NCBI GenBank assembly: GCA_016200845.1
Contig: JACQDW010000027.1
Coordinates: 1-37,430, forward strand
Reading direction: 5' to 3'
Length of the DNA stretch: 37,430 bases
Origin: Burkholderiales bacterium
GTDB lineage: Bacteria > Pseudomonadota > Gammaproteobacteria > Burkholderiales > Burkholderiaceae_D
This document shows, piece by piece, positions 18,079-27,085 of the stretch (position 1 is the first letter of the stretch; every line of letters begins with the position of its first letter). The position numbers and the translations under genes were made by a program. The notes beneath the pieces were generated by a model. That model was not told the DNA's origin, made no database searches, and saw only the letters and a program-made list of their open reading frames with translations.

Positions 18079-19404
18079 TTACAAGGAACGTGCAGGTAGG
18101 AGGCGTCCCTCGACTTCACCAAAACCGATACGTGGTGCGCCTTCTTTTTGCGCCCAGCCGCGCATGATGATGCTGTCGCCGTCTTCGATGAAGATGCGCT
18201 GTTCACCGTTGGCGAACACAATCGGTTTTTTGCCGCCTTCGGTCAGCTCCAGCAATGAGCCTGCTTCTTCTGGCGCAGGACCAGATTGTGTGCCGGAGCC
18301 GAGGAAATCGCCCGCACGCAGGTTGCAGCCATTGACCGTGTGATGCGTGACCATTTGCGCCACCGTCCAATAAGAATGAGCAAAATTGGACAAAGACAAG
18401 CGCTGTGCTGGCATGCCTTCCTGACGCATTTTTTCGGTCTGCAATAAGACTTCGAGTTCAATGTCAAACGCGCCTGTGTCGCGCAGGTTGGCATTGTCGA
18501 GATACGGTAAAGGCTGTGGATCAGCCGCATCCCGTGCCCACGCCTTGCGATAGGGAGCCAGCGCCTCTAAAGTGACTACCCAAGGAGAAATGGTGGACGC
18601 AAAATTCTTGGCAAGGAAAGGGCCTAGCGGCTGATATTCCCAGCCTTGCACGTCACGCGCCGACCAGTCGTTGAGCAAACACAAACCGAACACATGCTGC
18701 TCGGCTTCATCCATCGCAATTGCATCACCCAAGGTATTGCCCTGACCAATAAACACGCCGACTTCGCATTCATAATCCATGCGTTTAGCTGGACCGAAAG
18801 AAGGTGTGCTGGCATTTGGCGGCATGGTTTGTCCAATAGGACGACGGAACTGTTGACCCGAAACACCGATGGACGAGGAGCGACCGTGATAACCGATCGG
18901 CACCCATTTGTAGTTGGGCAATAAAGGATTATCGGGGCGGAATAATTTACCGACCGAAGTGGCGTGATGCACTGAGGTGTAAAAATCAGTGTAGTCACCG
19001 ATCTGCGCTGGCAAGGCATATTCCGCATCAGCTTGCGCCACTAAGGTGGGCTGCAAACCAGCCTGTGCTGGCGCACCTTCACGCAAGGCATGCGACAGTG
19101 CAGCGCGAATCGCTGAGGCCGTCGCATTGCCTAAATCCATTAAGGCATTTAACTGGGATGCGCCAAGCGCATGCGCCAAACGGGCATCCATAATCGTTGA
19201 GAAAACACCGACTTGTTGCGCCAAGGTGAGGTCTAAAATCTGATCGCCGATGGCAACGCCAATGCGAAAATGTTCACTGCTACCAGCACGGCGAAACACG
19301 CCAAACGGCAAATTTTGAATCGGGAAATCAGTCTTGCCATCATTGGCGGAAACGACCCAGCTACGCAGGGCGGGATGGTGGGTTTCGTTGAGTTGAACGG
19401 ACAT
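18079..19404 (-). CDS. fahA: fumarylacetoacetase
   Basis: Last enzyme of homogentisate catabolism: hydrolyses fumarylacetoacetate to fumarate and acetoacetate in the cytoplasm. The 441-residue sequence matches the full family length. Metal and active-site blocks are intact: DFYTSVHHATSVGKLFRP, YHGRSSS, YECEVGVFIG, LLNDWSARDVQGWEYQPLGPF and, near the C-terminus, GDFLGSGTQSGP. It follows hmgA on the same strand after 128 bases that hold a long palindrome. The intermediate maleylacetoacetate isomerase gene is not in the window. Terminator 16 bases downstream. Confidence 0.97.
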   Translation of the reverse strand: MSVQLNETHHPALRSWVVSANDGKTDFPIQNLPFGVFRRAGSSEHFRIGVAIGDQILDLTLAQQVGVFSTIMDARLAHALGASQLNALMDLGNATASAIRAALSHALREGAPAQAGLQPTLVAQADAEYALPAQIGDYTDFYTSVHHATSVGKLFRPDNPLLPNYKWVPIGYHGRSSSIGVSGQQFRRPIGQTMPPNASTPSFGPAKRMDYECEVGVFIGQGNTLGDAIAMDEAEQHVFGLCLLNDWSARDVQGWEYQPLGPFLAKNFASTISPWVVTLEALAPYRKAWARDAADPQPLPYLDNANLRDTGAFDIELEVLLQTEKMRQEGMPAQRLSLSNFAHSYWTVAQMVTHHTVNGCNLRAGDFLGSGTQSGPAPEEAGSLLELTEGGKKPIVFANGEQRIFIEDGDSIIMRGWAQKEGAPRIGFGEVEGRLLPARSL

Positions 19405-19445
19405 GGTGGGCTCTCGGTAGCGACAAAATAAACATCTAAAATACA

Positions 19446-19526
19446 GGCTTAACCGCAGAGGCGCAGAGATCGCAGAGTTGTCTTTGAAAATTTTCTCTGC
19501 GATCTCTGCGCCTCTGCGGCTAAGCC
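19446..19526. repeat. long palindromic repeat between hmgA and fahA
   Basis: A perfect 25-bp inverted repeat (19453-19477 with 19495-19519) built from CGCAGAG-type units, extendable to about 32 bp with one mismatch, around a 17-base AT-rich loop. It lies inside the hmgA-fahA intergenic region. Motifs of this ACCGCAGAGGCGCAGAG type occur in intergenic hairpins of many unrelated bacteria; the function is not established. A second member lies upstream of hmgA. Confidence 0.85.
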
Positions 19527-19532
19527 ATTTTC

Positions 19533-20828
19533 TTACTTCTGGTTCAGATTAAAGTTCTTTTTAATCCCCTGCCAGCATTGGAAATAATCGGGCTGCAATT
19601 GCGGTGATGTCATCGCCGCGCGCGTTGGTTTGATGATGTTGCAAGTCTCAATCATAAACGCCATCGTATTATCCACTTTTTGTGGCGCGCTGGTGTCGAT
19701 TTGGCTGGCTTTTTCATAGGTTGGTGCATCCGGACCATGGCCGCTCATGCAGTTGTGCAAGCTAGCGCCGCCGGGGCGGAAGCCACCGGATTTGGCATCG
19801 TATTGACCATGAATCAGCCCCATAAATTCGCTGGCGATATTGCGATGGAACCACGGTGGACGGAAGGTGTTTTCAGCCGCCAGCCAACGTGGTGGGAAGA
19901 TCACGAAATCGATGGTATCGACGCCCGGCGTATTGCTAGGCGATTGCAAGACCAAAAAGATCGATGGGTCAGGGTGATCGTAGCTGATAGAACCGATGGT
20001 GTTGAAGTGGCGTAGATCGTATTTGTAAGGCGCCATATTGCCATGCCACGCCACCACGTCGAGTGGTGAATGTCCTATCTTCGCACTCCACAAATTACCA
20101 CTGAATTTAGCGATCAATTCGAAGTCACCTTCGCGGTCTTCATACCAGGCTTGAGGTGTCAAAAAGTCGCGTGGATTTGCGAGACCATTCGAGCCGATCA
20201 CACCTAAGTCCGGCAGCTTTAACATCACGCCAAAATTTTCGCAGATATAACCACGCGCCTCGTCATCCGGCAAAGTTACTTGAAAGCGCACGCCACGTGG
20301 AATCACGGCGATTTCTTGTGGCTCGATATCGATCAATCCAAATTCTGTTTTGATATGCAGACGACCTTGCTGCGGAATGATCAGCAACTCTGCATCGGCA
20401 TCGTAGAAAAACTTGTCGCTCATATCGCGATTGGCGGCGTACAAATGAATCGCACACCCCGTCTGCGCATCGGCCGAGCCATTGCCTGCCATAGTCAGCC
20501 AGCCTTCGACAAAATCAGTAGCCGTCGTCGGCATCGGTTGCGGGTCCCAGCGCAATTGATTTGGTGAACTTGGCACTTGAGCGAAGTCATTCGTCATATT
20601 GCGATTATCAATACGCGCAAATGGCTGATGCATGGCTGCAGGACGAATGCGATAAGTCCACGACCGGCGATTGGAATGGCGTGGTGCGGTAAACGCAGTG
20701 CCAGAAATTTGCTCGGCATACAGGCCGTAGGCACATTGCTGAGGCGAATTTTGATTTTGCGGTAGTGCGCCCGGCAAAGCCTCGGTCGCAAATTCATTGG
20801 CAAAACCAGTCATGTAATTTGAGTTCAT
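19533..20828 (-). CDS. hmgA: homogentisate 1,2-dioxygenase
   Basis: Iron-dependent ring-cleaving dioxygenase turning homogentisate into maleylacetoacetate, in the cytoplasm. 431 residues from the chosen start. The iron-site region is visible: PPWFHRN, SEFMG and the [10 protein letters not shown] block supply the His/Glu/His ligands known in the family. N-terminus [20 protein letters not shown] is the classic opening. ATG 20840 is in frame but ATG 20828 is preferred: GGAA lies six bases before it and the length fits homologues. Same strand as fahA; divergent from a LysR gene. Confidence 0.97.
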   Translation of the reverse strand: MNSNYMTGFANEFATEALPGALPQNQNSPQQCAYGLYAEQISGTAFTAPRHSNRRSWTYRIRPAAMHQPFARIDNRNMTNDFAQVPSSPNQLRWDPQPMPTTATDFVEGWLTMAGNGSADAQTGCAIHLYAANRDMSDKFFYDADAELLIIPQQGRLHIKTEFGLIDIEPQEIAVIPRGVRFQVTLPDDEARGYICENFGVMLKLPDLGVIGSNGLANPRDFLTPQAWYEDREGDFELIAKFSGNLWSAKIGHSPLDVVAWHGNMAPYKYDLRHFNTIGSISYDHPDPSIFLVLQSPSNTPGVDTIDFVIFPPRWLAAENTFRPPWFHRNIASEFMGLIHGQYDAKSGGFRPGGASLHNCMSGHGPDAPTYEKASQIDTSAPQKVDNTMAFMIETCNIIKPTRAAMTSPQLQPDYFQCWQGIKKNFNLNQK

Positions 20829-20859
20829 TGTGAATTCCATTCAATAGCAAAATCTTGAA

Positions 20860-20926
20860 CCGCAGAGGCGCAGAGAACGCAGAGAGTTTTTGTGCATTTC
20901 CCTCAACGTTCTCTGCGCCTCGGCGG
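20860..20926. repeat. second palindrome of the CGCAGAG family, upstream of hmgA
   Basis: Arms 20860-20879 and 20907-20926 pair over 20 bp with one mismatch around a 27-base spacer. The first 15 bases of the arm are the same as in the element at 19446-19526. It begins 32 bases upstream of the hmgA start, so it would fall in the 5' untranslated region or promoter of hmgA. Confidence 0.8.
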
Positions 20927-21021
20927 CGAGGCTTCCATTTTTAAATTACTCGCTAATGTAGTGCAATCCCCCCATTTTTGCGATATAAATACTAAAATGT
21001 AGGTCATTCATAAAATCAATA

Positions 21022-21948
21022 GTGGGGTGGAGTTTGATCGAAGCCAAAGACATCGATTTAAATTTGCTGATTGTTTTCCAGGAAGTGTTTCAGGAACGGC
21101 AAATTTCCAGCGTGGCGCGCAAGTTGAATTTGTCGCAGCCTGCCGTGAGTAATGCGCTGGCGCGTTTGCGTAAAACCTTGAACGACGAATTGTTTGTGCG
21201 CACTTCATTTGGAATGCAACCGACGCCCTTGGCGCAACAATTGGCAGACCCGGTGGCGCTCGCTTTGCGCCAAATCACGCAGGCACTCAATCAACAAGAC
21301 CAGCAAGAGAGCTTTGATGTGGCGGGCAGTGTGCGTCATTTTACGATTGCGATGACGGATGTGGGCGAAGTGTATTTCATGCCGGTGTTGATTGAACATT
21401 GCCGCCGCCACGCGCCGCAAGTGCAAATCTCAACCGTACGTGCCAGTAGCGTTGATTTGATGGCAGAGATGGAAACCGGACGTATTGCGCTGGCGCTGGG
21501 CGCTTTTGATGAAGTGTCGGGCGCTTTATATCATCGACGCTTGTTTCAGCAAGACTATGTTTGCATGTATCGCGAAAATCATCCCACCATGAAAGAGGGC
21601 ATAAGTAGCAAGGCGTTTTTAAACGCCGGACATTTGATCGTCTCCAGTAAAGAAAGTCCCTACGACAAAATCAATCAGGTGCTGGAAAAAAATGGCGTCA
21701 ACGCTGCGTCGCATTTTAGTGTGCCGCATTTCTCTGCTTTGCCTTACATCCTCGCCAGCACCGATTTAATCGCCATCGTTCCACAAAAATTAGCCGTCAG
21801 CGCCGCCACCCCATTTCGCCTCGCCTACGCCAAGCCACCCTTGAAGCTACCTGGCCTGCAAACCAATATGTTCTGGCACAGACGTTTCGCTCAAGATGGC
21901 GGCTTGATTTGGCTGCGTAATGTGATGACGGAGCTGTTTGCTAATTAA
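21022..21948 (+). CDS. LysR-type regulator, probably of hmgA-fahA
   Basis: A 308-residue LysR-family activator/repressor. The N-terminal winged helix-turn-helix is typical (DLNLLIVFQEVFQERQISSVARKLNLSQPAVSNALARLRKTLNDELFVRT), followed by a substrate-binding-like effector domain from about residue 95. It lies divergent from hmgA with about 190 bases between, the standard layout for a LysR protein controlling its neighbour; homogentisate or a related metabolite is the likely effector, by inference. Start is uncertain: GTG 21022 or TTG 21034 (giving MIEAKDIDLNLL, closer to homologues); neither has a strong ribosome site. Confidence 0.88.
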   Translation: MGWSLIEAKDIDLNLLIVFQEVFQERQISSVARKLNLSQPAVSNALARLRKTLNDELFVRTSFGMQPTPLAQQLADPVALALRQITQALNQQDQQESFDVAGSVRHFTIAMTDVGEVYFMPVLIEHCRRHAPQVQISTVRASSVDLMAEMETGRIALALGAFDEVSGALYHRRLFQQDYVCMYRENHPTMKEGISSKAFLNAGHLIVSSKESPYDKINQVLEKNGVNAASHFSVPHFSALPYILASTDLIAIVPQKLAVSAATPFRLAYAKPPLKLPGLQTNMFWHRRFAQDGGLIWLRNVMTELFAN

Positions 21949-23946
21949 TTATTCTACGACCTTCACCAAGCGCTTGGTATTCCACAAAGGCGTGTGTCCT
22001 GCATCGGTGCCAACGAAGGCGATTTGGTACACCTCGTTCAGCGGTTTCACGGGCAAGCTCAAGCTGACTGTGCGCGGGTTGCCATAGACGCCGACGTAGT
22101 GACTCTTGAGCAGCACATTGTTGACATACACCTTCACGTGTTCCGTATTGGCGACTTCCAGATTAAAGCTACGGCTGGCGACAGGGAGTGACAGCAGATT
22201 GCCGACCGGCGCTAAGAAGCGGTGGAAGGATTTGCTCACAGACTTGGCCAGCAGGGCGTCGGCGATGCGTTCAAATTGAGTCTGATCGCCGTTGCTCAAA
22301 TCACTCAAAGTACGGGGCACTTGCACGTCGGCGTTGCAACCATGGTCTTCGATCATGGTGCCATTGTTATAGCCGCTGCGTATGCTTTGACGCCATGACA
22401 CACGCATAGAGACGCCACCTGGCAAGGGCTTGAATGTCTCCGGCGCAAAGATAGTGAAGAAGCTGTGCTCCAACACATTTGCTCCACCCGCGCCAGTTTT
22501 TTTGTCTTCACCAAAGATCGTTGCCGCGGCATTGTCTTGCATCGCGCAGGTGAACAAATCGGTGGCCGAATAACTGCGTGCATTGGCCAACACGCCAACC
22601 GGTTTGTAATACATCTGCCCCATGGTATTCGCGTCTGGCTTAGTGGTGAACACGCCAGTTTTGCTATACACATTTTTGGTTGCGTGCGCATCGGTGATCA
22701 ATTGCACCCAGTTTGGCCAATACATTTTGAAAATGTCTTGGTTTAAAAAATTAAAATTGAGATTGGTGTTAAGAAAGCGCGCCGAGTTGGTGCTGGCATC
22801 GCCCGGAATAAACATCTGCGGCAACTTGTCAGCATAGACAATGCTGCCTCCGCCGTTATTGCGCACGTCGATCACCAGTGCATCGGTGCTGGCTAATTGA
22901 TTGCGCAAGAGATTGGCAATGATGGAAAGCGCGCCATTGTCGTTGACACGGCTAGGCACAAACGAGCCTATGCTGATATAGCCGACCTTTTTGCCAGCTC
23001 TATCGACTACCGCCCACTTAATCGAAGGCTCGGCCGTGGCCTGCTTGGCGATGGCTGCATAGTCTTGCACTAAATTGGATTCTAAAAATTGGTTATAGCG
23101 TTCTTGTAATGGCTCATTACTCATGGCGACCGCATCCAATAGCTGGGCATCTTTGGCGCCCGCCTGGTTGGCTGTTGGTGTCAGTTTGCTGTCGTCGTAT
23201 TGGCTCATCCACGGAATCGTGATGCTGTATTCCTCACCGGTTTTTGCAGACTTAAGTTTGAGCGTCACCTGATCTTTTTCCGGTGGCAGCGTTGATGTTT
23301 GTGAGGTGAAGGTCATGAACTGCAAGGCACGCGAAAAGCCCGCATACAAATTCGCACCGTTGGCCTTCACGGTGGCCAGATCAACCGCTCGTTGGATAGG
23401 CAAGCCATCGTATTCCAACACCAAATCTCCGATCACAGGCTTGCGCTGATTAGGAAAAAACACATCGAAGAACACGCCATAGACACTGCCAATCCGCACT
23501 TCATTTTCATCGACAGCCGAAGCGGTGCGGGCGAAATTGAAAGGTAAAAAGCTGATGAAAGCAGCGTGCGGCAAAGGGAAGTTGTAGTTCAGATGCAGGT
23601 CGCGCTGGCTGACAAAAATCTGACTCAAATTTTTGTGCAAATCAGCGGTGCTCAAGCTATCAATCTTGTTCACCACAGCTTGTACTTTAAGGGCAGGATC
23701 GACGTGACCCGTAAAGTTAGGATTGGTGCCGTAGAACTCGTTTTTTTGATAGCGGTTCACGTACAGATCGCGCAATAGCAATTGCGACTGCTCGGCCAGT
23801 AGCACCTTTTCGCTGCGCGTTAATTCGTTGAACTTGATCAGTGGCCGCACATTGCTGAGATAGTTGGTTCTGATCTCGGCTGTCGCATAAGCGCTCATGA
23901 CTGCTGCACTGAGGATGGCGAGTTGGATGCCGTGTTTGATTTTCAT
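21949..23946 (-). CDS. secreted S41-family (tail-specific) serine protease
   Basis: A 665-residue exported protease from the chosen start. Signal peptide about 1-23 (YATA before EI). The catalytic domain carries IDVRNNGGGS (about 360-368) and ANARSYSATDLF (about 455-466), where the second Ser is the probable nucleophile, as in CtpA/Tsp-like S41 enzymes. The C-terminal 90 residues look like a beta-domain. The frame is open 32 codons further upstream, but ATG 23946 has GGGAG at good spacing and is followed directly by the signal peptide. Its stop codon abuts the LysR stop with no bases between. Substrate unknown. Confidence 0.87.
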   Translation of the reverse strand: MKIKHGIQLAILSAAVMSAYATAEIRTNYLSNVRPLIKFNELTRSEKVLLAEQSQLLLRDLYVNRYQKNEFYGTNPNFTGHVDPALKVQAVVNKIDSLSTADLHKNLSQIFVSQRDLHLNYNFPLPHAAFISFLPFNFARTASAVDENEVRIGSVYGVFFDVFFPNQRKPVIGDLVLEYDGLPIQRAVDLATVKANGANLYAGFSRALQFMTFTSQTSTLPPEKDQVTLKLKSAKTGEEYSITIPWMSQYDDSKLTPTANQAGAKDAQLLDAVAMSNEPLQERYNQFLESNLVQDYAAIAKQATAEPSIKWAVVDRAGKKVGYISIGSFVPSRVNDNGALSIIANLLRNQLASTDALVIDVRNNGGGSIVYADKLPQMFIPGDASTNSARFLNTNLNFNFLNQDIFKMYWPNWVQLITDAHATKNVYSKTGVFTTKPDANTMGQMYYKPVGVLANARSYSATDLFTCAMQDNAAATIFGEDKKTGAGGANVLEHSFFTIFAPETFKPLPGGVSMRVSWRQSIRSGYNNGTMIEDHGCNADVQVPRTLSDLSNGDQTQFERIADALLAKSVSKSFHRFLAPVGNLLSLPVASRSFNLEVANTEHVKVYVNNVLLKSHYVGVYGNPRTVSLSLPVKPLNEVYQIAFVGTDAGHTPLWNTKRLVKVVE

Positions 23947-24413
23947 GGGTGACTCCCTGGTCGTTTGCTTTTTAATGTGAATGTCGCCAGCGCAAAATGC
24001 ACTGGCGCGCGCAGTATGTGGAGTCAGCGCAGGGGCGGTCAATGATGAAAAAGGAAATTAAAAATAGCTAAAATATCCTTGTGTAGAATGAATTTTTAAG
24101 CTAGTAATTTTTGCTTGTATAGACCACTTGCGCATAGGAGAGGGTGCAAGCAGAGTGAAAATCACCACTATATTGATTTAAATAGTTAACTTGACATGTA
24201 AAAAAGCACAGTCAGCGGCGCTCTGGGGCGTGGCGAGCACAGGTGGTGAAGTAATGTTCCATCGCGGAGATTGCGTCAGTCAAAGATGCTTCGCCAAGAT
24301 ACCAGTAATCCAAAGTAAGCCGCATCCAAAGCCAGAGCCCACCAAAACAAGACCACGGCGCGCCTGGCTCATTAAAAATTACTTGAGGTCGCGTCGCAGA
24401 TTGTTCACATGAT
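23947..24413. other. intergenic region with no convincing gene
   Basis: 467 bases between the S41 and M64 peptidase genes. Part is AT-rich and should hold the S41 promoter. A 30-codon frame on the minus strand (24280-24372), MSQARRGLVLVGSGFGCGLLWITGILAKHL-like with one membrane segment, has no ribosome site and is not called. A 76-codon frame (24212-24442) overlaps the M64 gene and looks spurious. Confidence 0.5.
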
Positions 24414-25811
24414 TTACTTGCTGTACAAATCAATGATCTCATTCACCGCATCAAGACAAACCCGACAAAACTGCTCGCTGCGGTCGAACATCAGGCATTG
24501 CATTTGTGAGCGGTAATAGCCTTTGGCTTCGTAGTTGGCTCCTTCAAAAGCGCCGACTGTGTGATAGTTGGGGTCTTTTGAAAATAACTGCGTGGATTCA
24601 TACAAATCTTTCTTGAACAGCGCGCTCATTTCTGATTCTGGGCGATTATTTTTGCGTAGTTCTGCACGGACTTTTTGGTAAGCGCGTGAGGCGTTTTCAT
24701 AGCTCTCTTTTGGCCATGCGGTTGGGAGTGCGGTGTCTTGTTTAACGTGTTGCTTCCACTTGAGTTGGTCTGGATTTTTTAAGGCCGTGACATTGGGCTC
24801 CCACGGTTCTTGCGTGATCTCTGTGCCGGTTTGGTAAGCGACTGGGGAGGTATAGTATTCATCGGCGAGCGCGGCGAAATGGTGGCCGAATTCGTGGACG
24901 AAGAGATAGTTTGCCCAATCATTTTTTGCCGCTGCGGTGGAGAATTGTCCGAAGATGCCGCCCCCGCCATAGGTCTCGTTGTTGACCAAAATTTCTATGA
25001 ATTCATACGGTGCATTTTGCGCGATTTCGCGCAGGGCGCGGTTGTCTGTGGTCAGCACATAGCGCTCGCTGCCAAAGATGTCGTAGCTCGTGCTTAAACT
25101 CGATGGATGATACTGTCCCGTCGATGGGCGTGAGACGCCTGAGTGTTTAGTTGGGACGCTCAATGCCCACACATTAAAATCCTTGGCGCGCTCTTTGAAC
25201 GGCGACACGCTAAACAGATAGCTTGATAAGCGCTGCGCATCGCGTTTGAATTTGCCTTGCTCAGCTTGGGTATAGCCATCACCGATAATCAGCAAATCCA
25301 CTTTGTCGGCAGATGCGCCGCTGACGTGGATAGGAATCGGTTTGAGCGCAGCGGCGGTACGCACCACGTCTTGCGCATTCGGGTCGATATCGACATTCCA
25401 AATCGGCGTAAATTGATTGCGCGCATCCCGTTTTAAAATGCGCACATTCACAGCGCGCTCTGGCTTGGGAAAACGCACTGACTCTTGAAAGCCACGATCG
25501 ACTTTACCCGCTTCAGCGGTGCTTTGCCATTCGCCAAACACAGTCGAAAACCCGCGCGAATACAAGAGTTCGCCCGTCTCTTTATCGCGCACTTCAAATA
25601 AATTGACACCGCGATTGCTGTGATCAATATTCTTCTGGAGATTGCCAGCCCAAGGTAAAGGCTCAATGACGACGCGATCTAAGGCGTAGTGTTCAGACTT
25701 AGCATTGCCGCTGTGCAGATAATCGAGTCGAAGGGTCGCGGTTTGTTCTGCGTACACCGAGTTTGCCACTATGGCGGCGCAAATGGCGATGAAGAGTTTG
25801 AAGCGACGCAT
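24414..25811 (-). CDS. secreted M64-family metallopeptidase
   Basis: A 465-residue exported zinc peptidase. Signal peptide about 1-21 (VYA before EQ). An N-terminal beta-domain (about 25-150) precedes the M64 catalytic domain, which contains DLLIIGDGYT (172-181), NNETYGGGGIFG (278-288) and VHEFGHHFAALADEYY (zinc ligands H306 and H310, catalytic E307, D317/E318 following). M64 includes IgA-cleaving proteases of other bacteria; the substrate here is not known. The start ATG has AGGAG just upstream. Transcribed in the same direction as the S41 peptidase gene. Confidence 0.92.
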   Translation of the reverse strand: MRRFKLFIAICAAIVANSVYAEQTATLRLDYLHSGNAKSEHYALDRVVIEPLPWAGNLQKNIDHSNRGVNLFEVRDKETGELLYSRGFSTVFGEWQSTAEAGKVDRGFQESVRFPKPERAVNVRILKRDARNQFTPIWNVDIDPNAQDVVRTAAALKPIPIHVSGASADKVDLLIIGDGYTQAEQGKFKRDAQRLSSYLFSVSPFKERAKDFNVWALSVPTKHSGVSRPSTGQYHPSSLSTSYDIFGSERYVLTTDNRALREIAQNAPYEFIEILVNNETYGGGGIFGQFSTAAAKNDWANYLFVHEFGHHFAALADEYYTSPVAYQTGTEITQEPWEPNVTALKNPDQLKWKQHVKQDTALPTAWPKESYENASRAYQKVRAELRKNNRPESEMSALFKKDLYESTQLFSKDPNYHTVGAFEGANYEAKGYYRSQMQCLMFDRSEQFCRVCLDAVNEIIDLYSK

Positions 25812-25933
25812 GATGTCTCCTGTTTTTTATTATCGCGAATCTTAACAGATGTCATGCGAAATAAAAAAGCGCGACATCCGATTGAATGCCGCGCAAGAAC
25901 TACTTCGAGGAGACAAATAAAACAGGGGAGAAA

Positions 25934-26404
25934 TTATGCCGCTTGCAGTTGATCCTGGTTTGCAGCGTTGAAGGTGTGCAGTGCCTCGCCATCGATCAAA
26001 ATACGGCGTGGCTTATGTGCTTCTGGCACTTCGCGCTGCAGTTCGATGTTCAGCAAGCCATTATTCAAGGCCGCGCCGACTACTTTCACATGATCAGCGA
26101 GTTTAAAGTTGTGTTCAAAATCGCGGGAAGCGATACCGCGATGCAAATAGGTGCCTTGCAATTCCGGTTTGGCTTTGCGACCGCTGACTTTTAAGCCATC
26201 ACGTTCAGTAATAATTTCTATCTCACTGCGATCAAATCCTGCGACTGCCATGCTGATGCGATATTGATCTTCGCTGACCAATTCGATGTTGTAAGGCGGA
26301 TAGCTGGGCGCGGCTTCGGTGCGCTGCGCTTCGTTAAACAAATGCGCTAAACGATCAAAGCCGATAGCAGAACGGTAGAGAGGGGAAAAGTCAAAATGAC
26401 GCAT
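25934..26404 (-). CDS. ibpA: Hsp20/IbpA-type small heat-shock protein
   Basis: A 156-residue holdase chaperone that binds unfolding proteins in the cytoplasm. N-terminus MRHFDFSPLYRSAIGFDRLAHLF and the alpha-crystallin domain (about 38-135: YNIELVSEDQYRISMAVAGFDRSEIEI, FKLADHVKVVGAALNNGLLNIEL) match class A IbpA proteins. The C-terminal RRILI is the IxI-like oligomerisation tail. The leader shows a heat-shock promoter and a probable RNA thermometer. The symbol is by class; it could also be named hsp20. Confidence 0.92.
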   Translation of the reverse strand: MRHFDFSPLYRSAIGFDRLAHLFNEAQRTEAAPSYPPYNIELVSEDQYRISMAVAGFDRSEIEIITERDGLKVSGRKAKPELQGTYLHRGIASRDFEHNFKLADHVKVVGAALNNGLLNIELQREVPEAHKPRRILIDGEALHTFNAANQDQLQAA

Positions 26405-26411
26405 GATGGAT

Positions 26412-26435
26412 ATCCTTTAAAAGTAAGCGATAAGT
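26412..26435 (-). promoter_or_regulatory. possible ROSE-type RNA thermometer
   Basis: On the minus strand the ribosome site AGGA (26416-26413) lies nine bases after TCGCT (26430-26426). UYGCU facing AGGA in a short hairpin is the hallmark of ROSE thermometers that block translation of small heat-shock genes at low temperature. An upstream GCAGA/TCTGC hairpin fits the multi-stem layout. Based on motif and position only. Confidence 0.5.
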
Positions 26436-26472
26436 TGATTTTGCAGACCTCGTTGAGCATCTGCTGATACGG

Positions 26473-26501
26473 ATATGTGGAGATTAAAAGGGCTTTTCAA
26501 G
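26473..26501 (-). promoter_or_regulatory. sigma-32 heat-shock promoter
   Basis: On the minus strand CTTGAAA (26501-26495), a 14-base spacer and CCACATAT (26480-26473) match the sigma-32 consensus CTTGAAA/CCCCATNT with one mismatch. The start would be about 60 bases before the hsp20 ATG, leaving room for the thermometer. Confidence 0.75.
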
Positions 26502-26713
26502 AGAAGAAAATTTAAATTTTCTGGGATATTGAAATCAAATCGGTTGACACCATTTAGCAAAAATTTTTTGAAAAGCGACTCTAGAAAAATAGTGAAAAAA
26601 CCTGTCAACACAAAAAAACTTGACCACGTTGAGGCAGTACGCAGCAACACTGCGAGCAGTAAAAAACGAAGTAACCCACTGATATTCACATGACACTTAA
26701 AGGAAATACCATC
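26502..26713. other. intergenic region between hsp20 and the Ala-rich gene
   Basis: About 210 AT-rich bases. Two TTGACA elements face each other as an inverted repeat, GTTGACA (26542-26548) and TGTCAAC (about 26601-26607). These could be -35 boxes of divergent promoters or arms of an operator. No convincing gene; a 72-codon frame across it is rejected. Confidence 0.5.
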
Positions 26714-27085
26714 ATGAAAAAGATTGCATTGACACTTATCGCTACTACTATGACTTTGAGTGCAGCGTTTGCAAGTGCAGGTCAGACTCCTGCAGCCCCA
26801 GCGAAACCAGCAGCGACAGCAGCAGTAGCTGCAGCACCAGCGGCAACTGCTCCTGCAGCACAAACACCAGCAGCTCCAGCAGCCGCAGCAAAAGCAGCTA
26901 GTGCAGCGAGCGTACCTGCCGCAGCTAAAGCCGCAGCGAGCGCCGATGTCAAGGCAGTGGCAGCAACAGCAGCACCAAAGATGGAAAAGAAAATGGAAAA
27001 GCATGACGGCAAGACGATGAAGAAACACATGCATGCATCAGCAGCCTCCGCAGCCTCAGCAGCCTCAGCAGCTTCTGCGAAATAA
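26714..27085 (+). CDS. Ala-rich small exported protein
   Basis: A 123-residue protein: signal peptide (about 1-22, AFASA before GQ), then a low-complexity body almost entirely of Ala, Pro, Thr and Lys, a short basic His/Lys/Met cluster (MEKKMEKHDGKTMKKHMHA) and a terminal SAA repeat. ATG 26714 has AAAGGAAA upstream; an in-frame start at 26690 is less likely. The make-up recalls acid-shock protein Asr of enterobacteria and metal/charge-rich periplasmic proteins, but this is composition only. It is divergent from hsp20. Function unknown. Confidence 0.7.
   Translation: MKKIALTLIATTMTLSAAFASAGQTPAAPAKPAATAAVAAAPAATAPAAQTPAAPAAAAKAASAASVPAAAKAAASADVKAVAATAAPKMEKKMEKHDGKTMKKHMHASAASAASAASAASAK

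Noticed and set aside
24280-24372. 30-codon minus-strand frame with one hydrophobic segment
   Set aside because: Plausible as a small membrane peptide, but there is no ribosome site and no known relative; too weak to call.
24212-24442. 76-codon minus-strand frame overlapping the M64 gene end
   Set aside because: It overlaps a solid gene, has no ribosome site, and shows no recognisable features.
26475-26693. 72-codon Lys-rich plus-strand frame
   Set aside because: It spans the sigma-32 promoter and AT-rich intergenic DNA and lacks a ribosome site.
26417-27034. 205-codon Cys/Trp-rich minus-strand frame
   Set aside because: It is the antisense of the Ala-rich gene, whose GCA/GCT codons read as Cys/Ser/Gly; it also crosses the hsp20 promoter.
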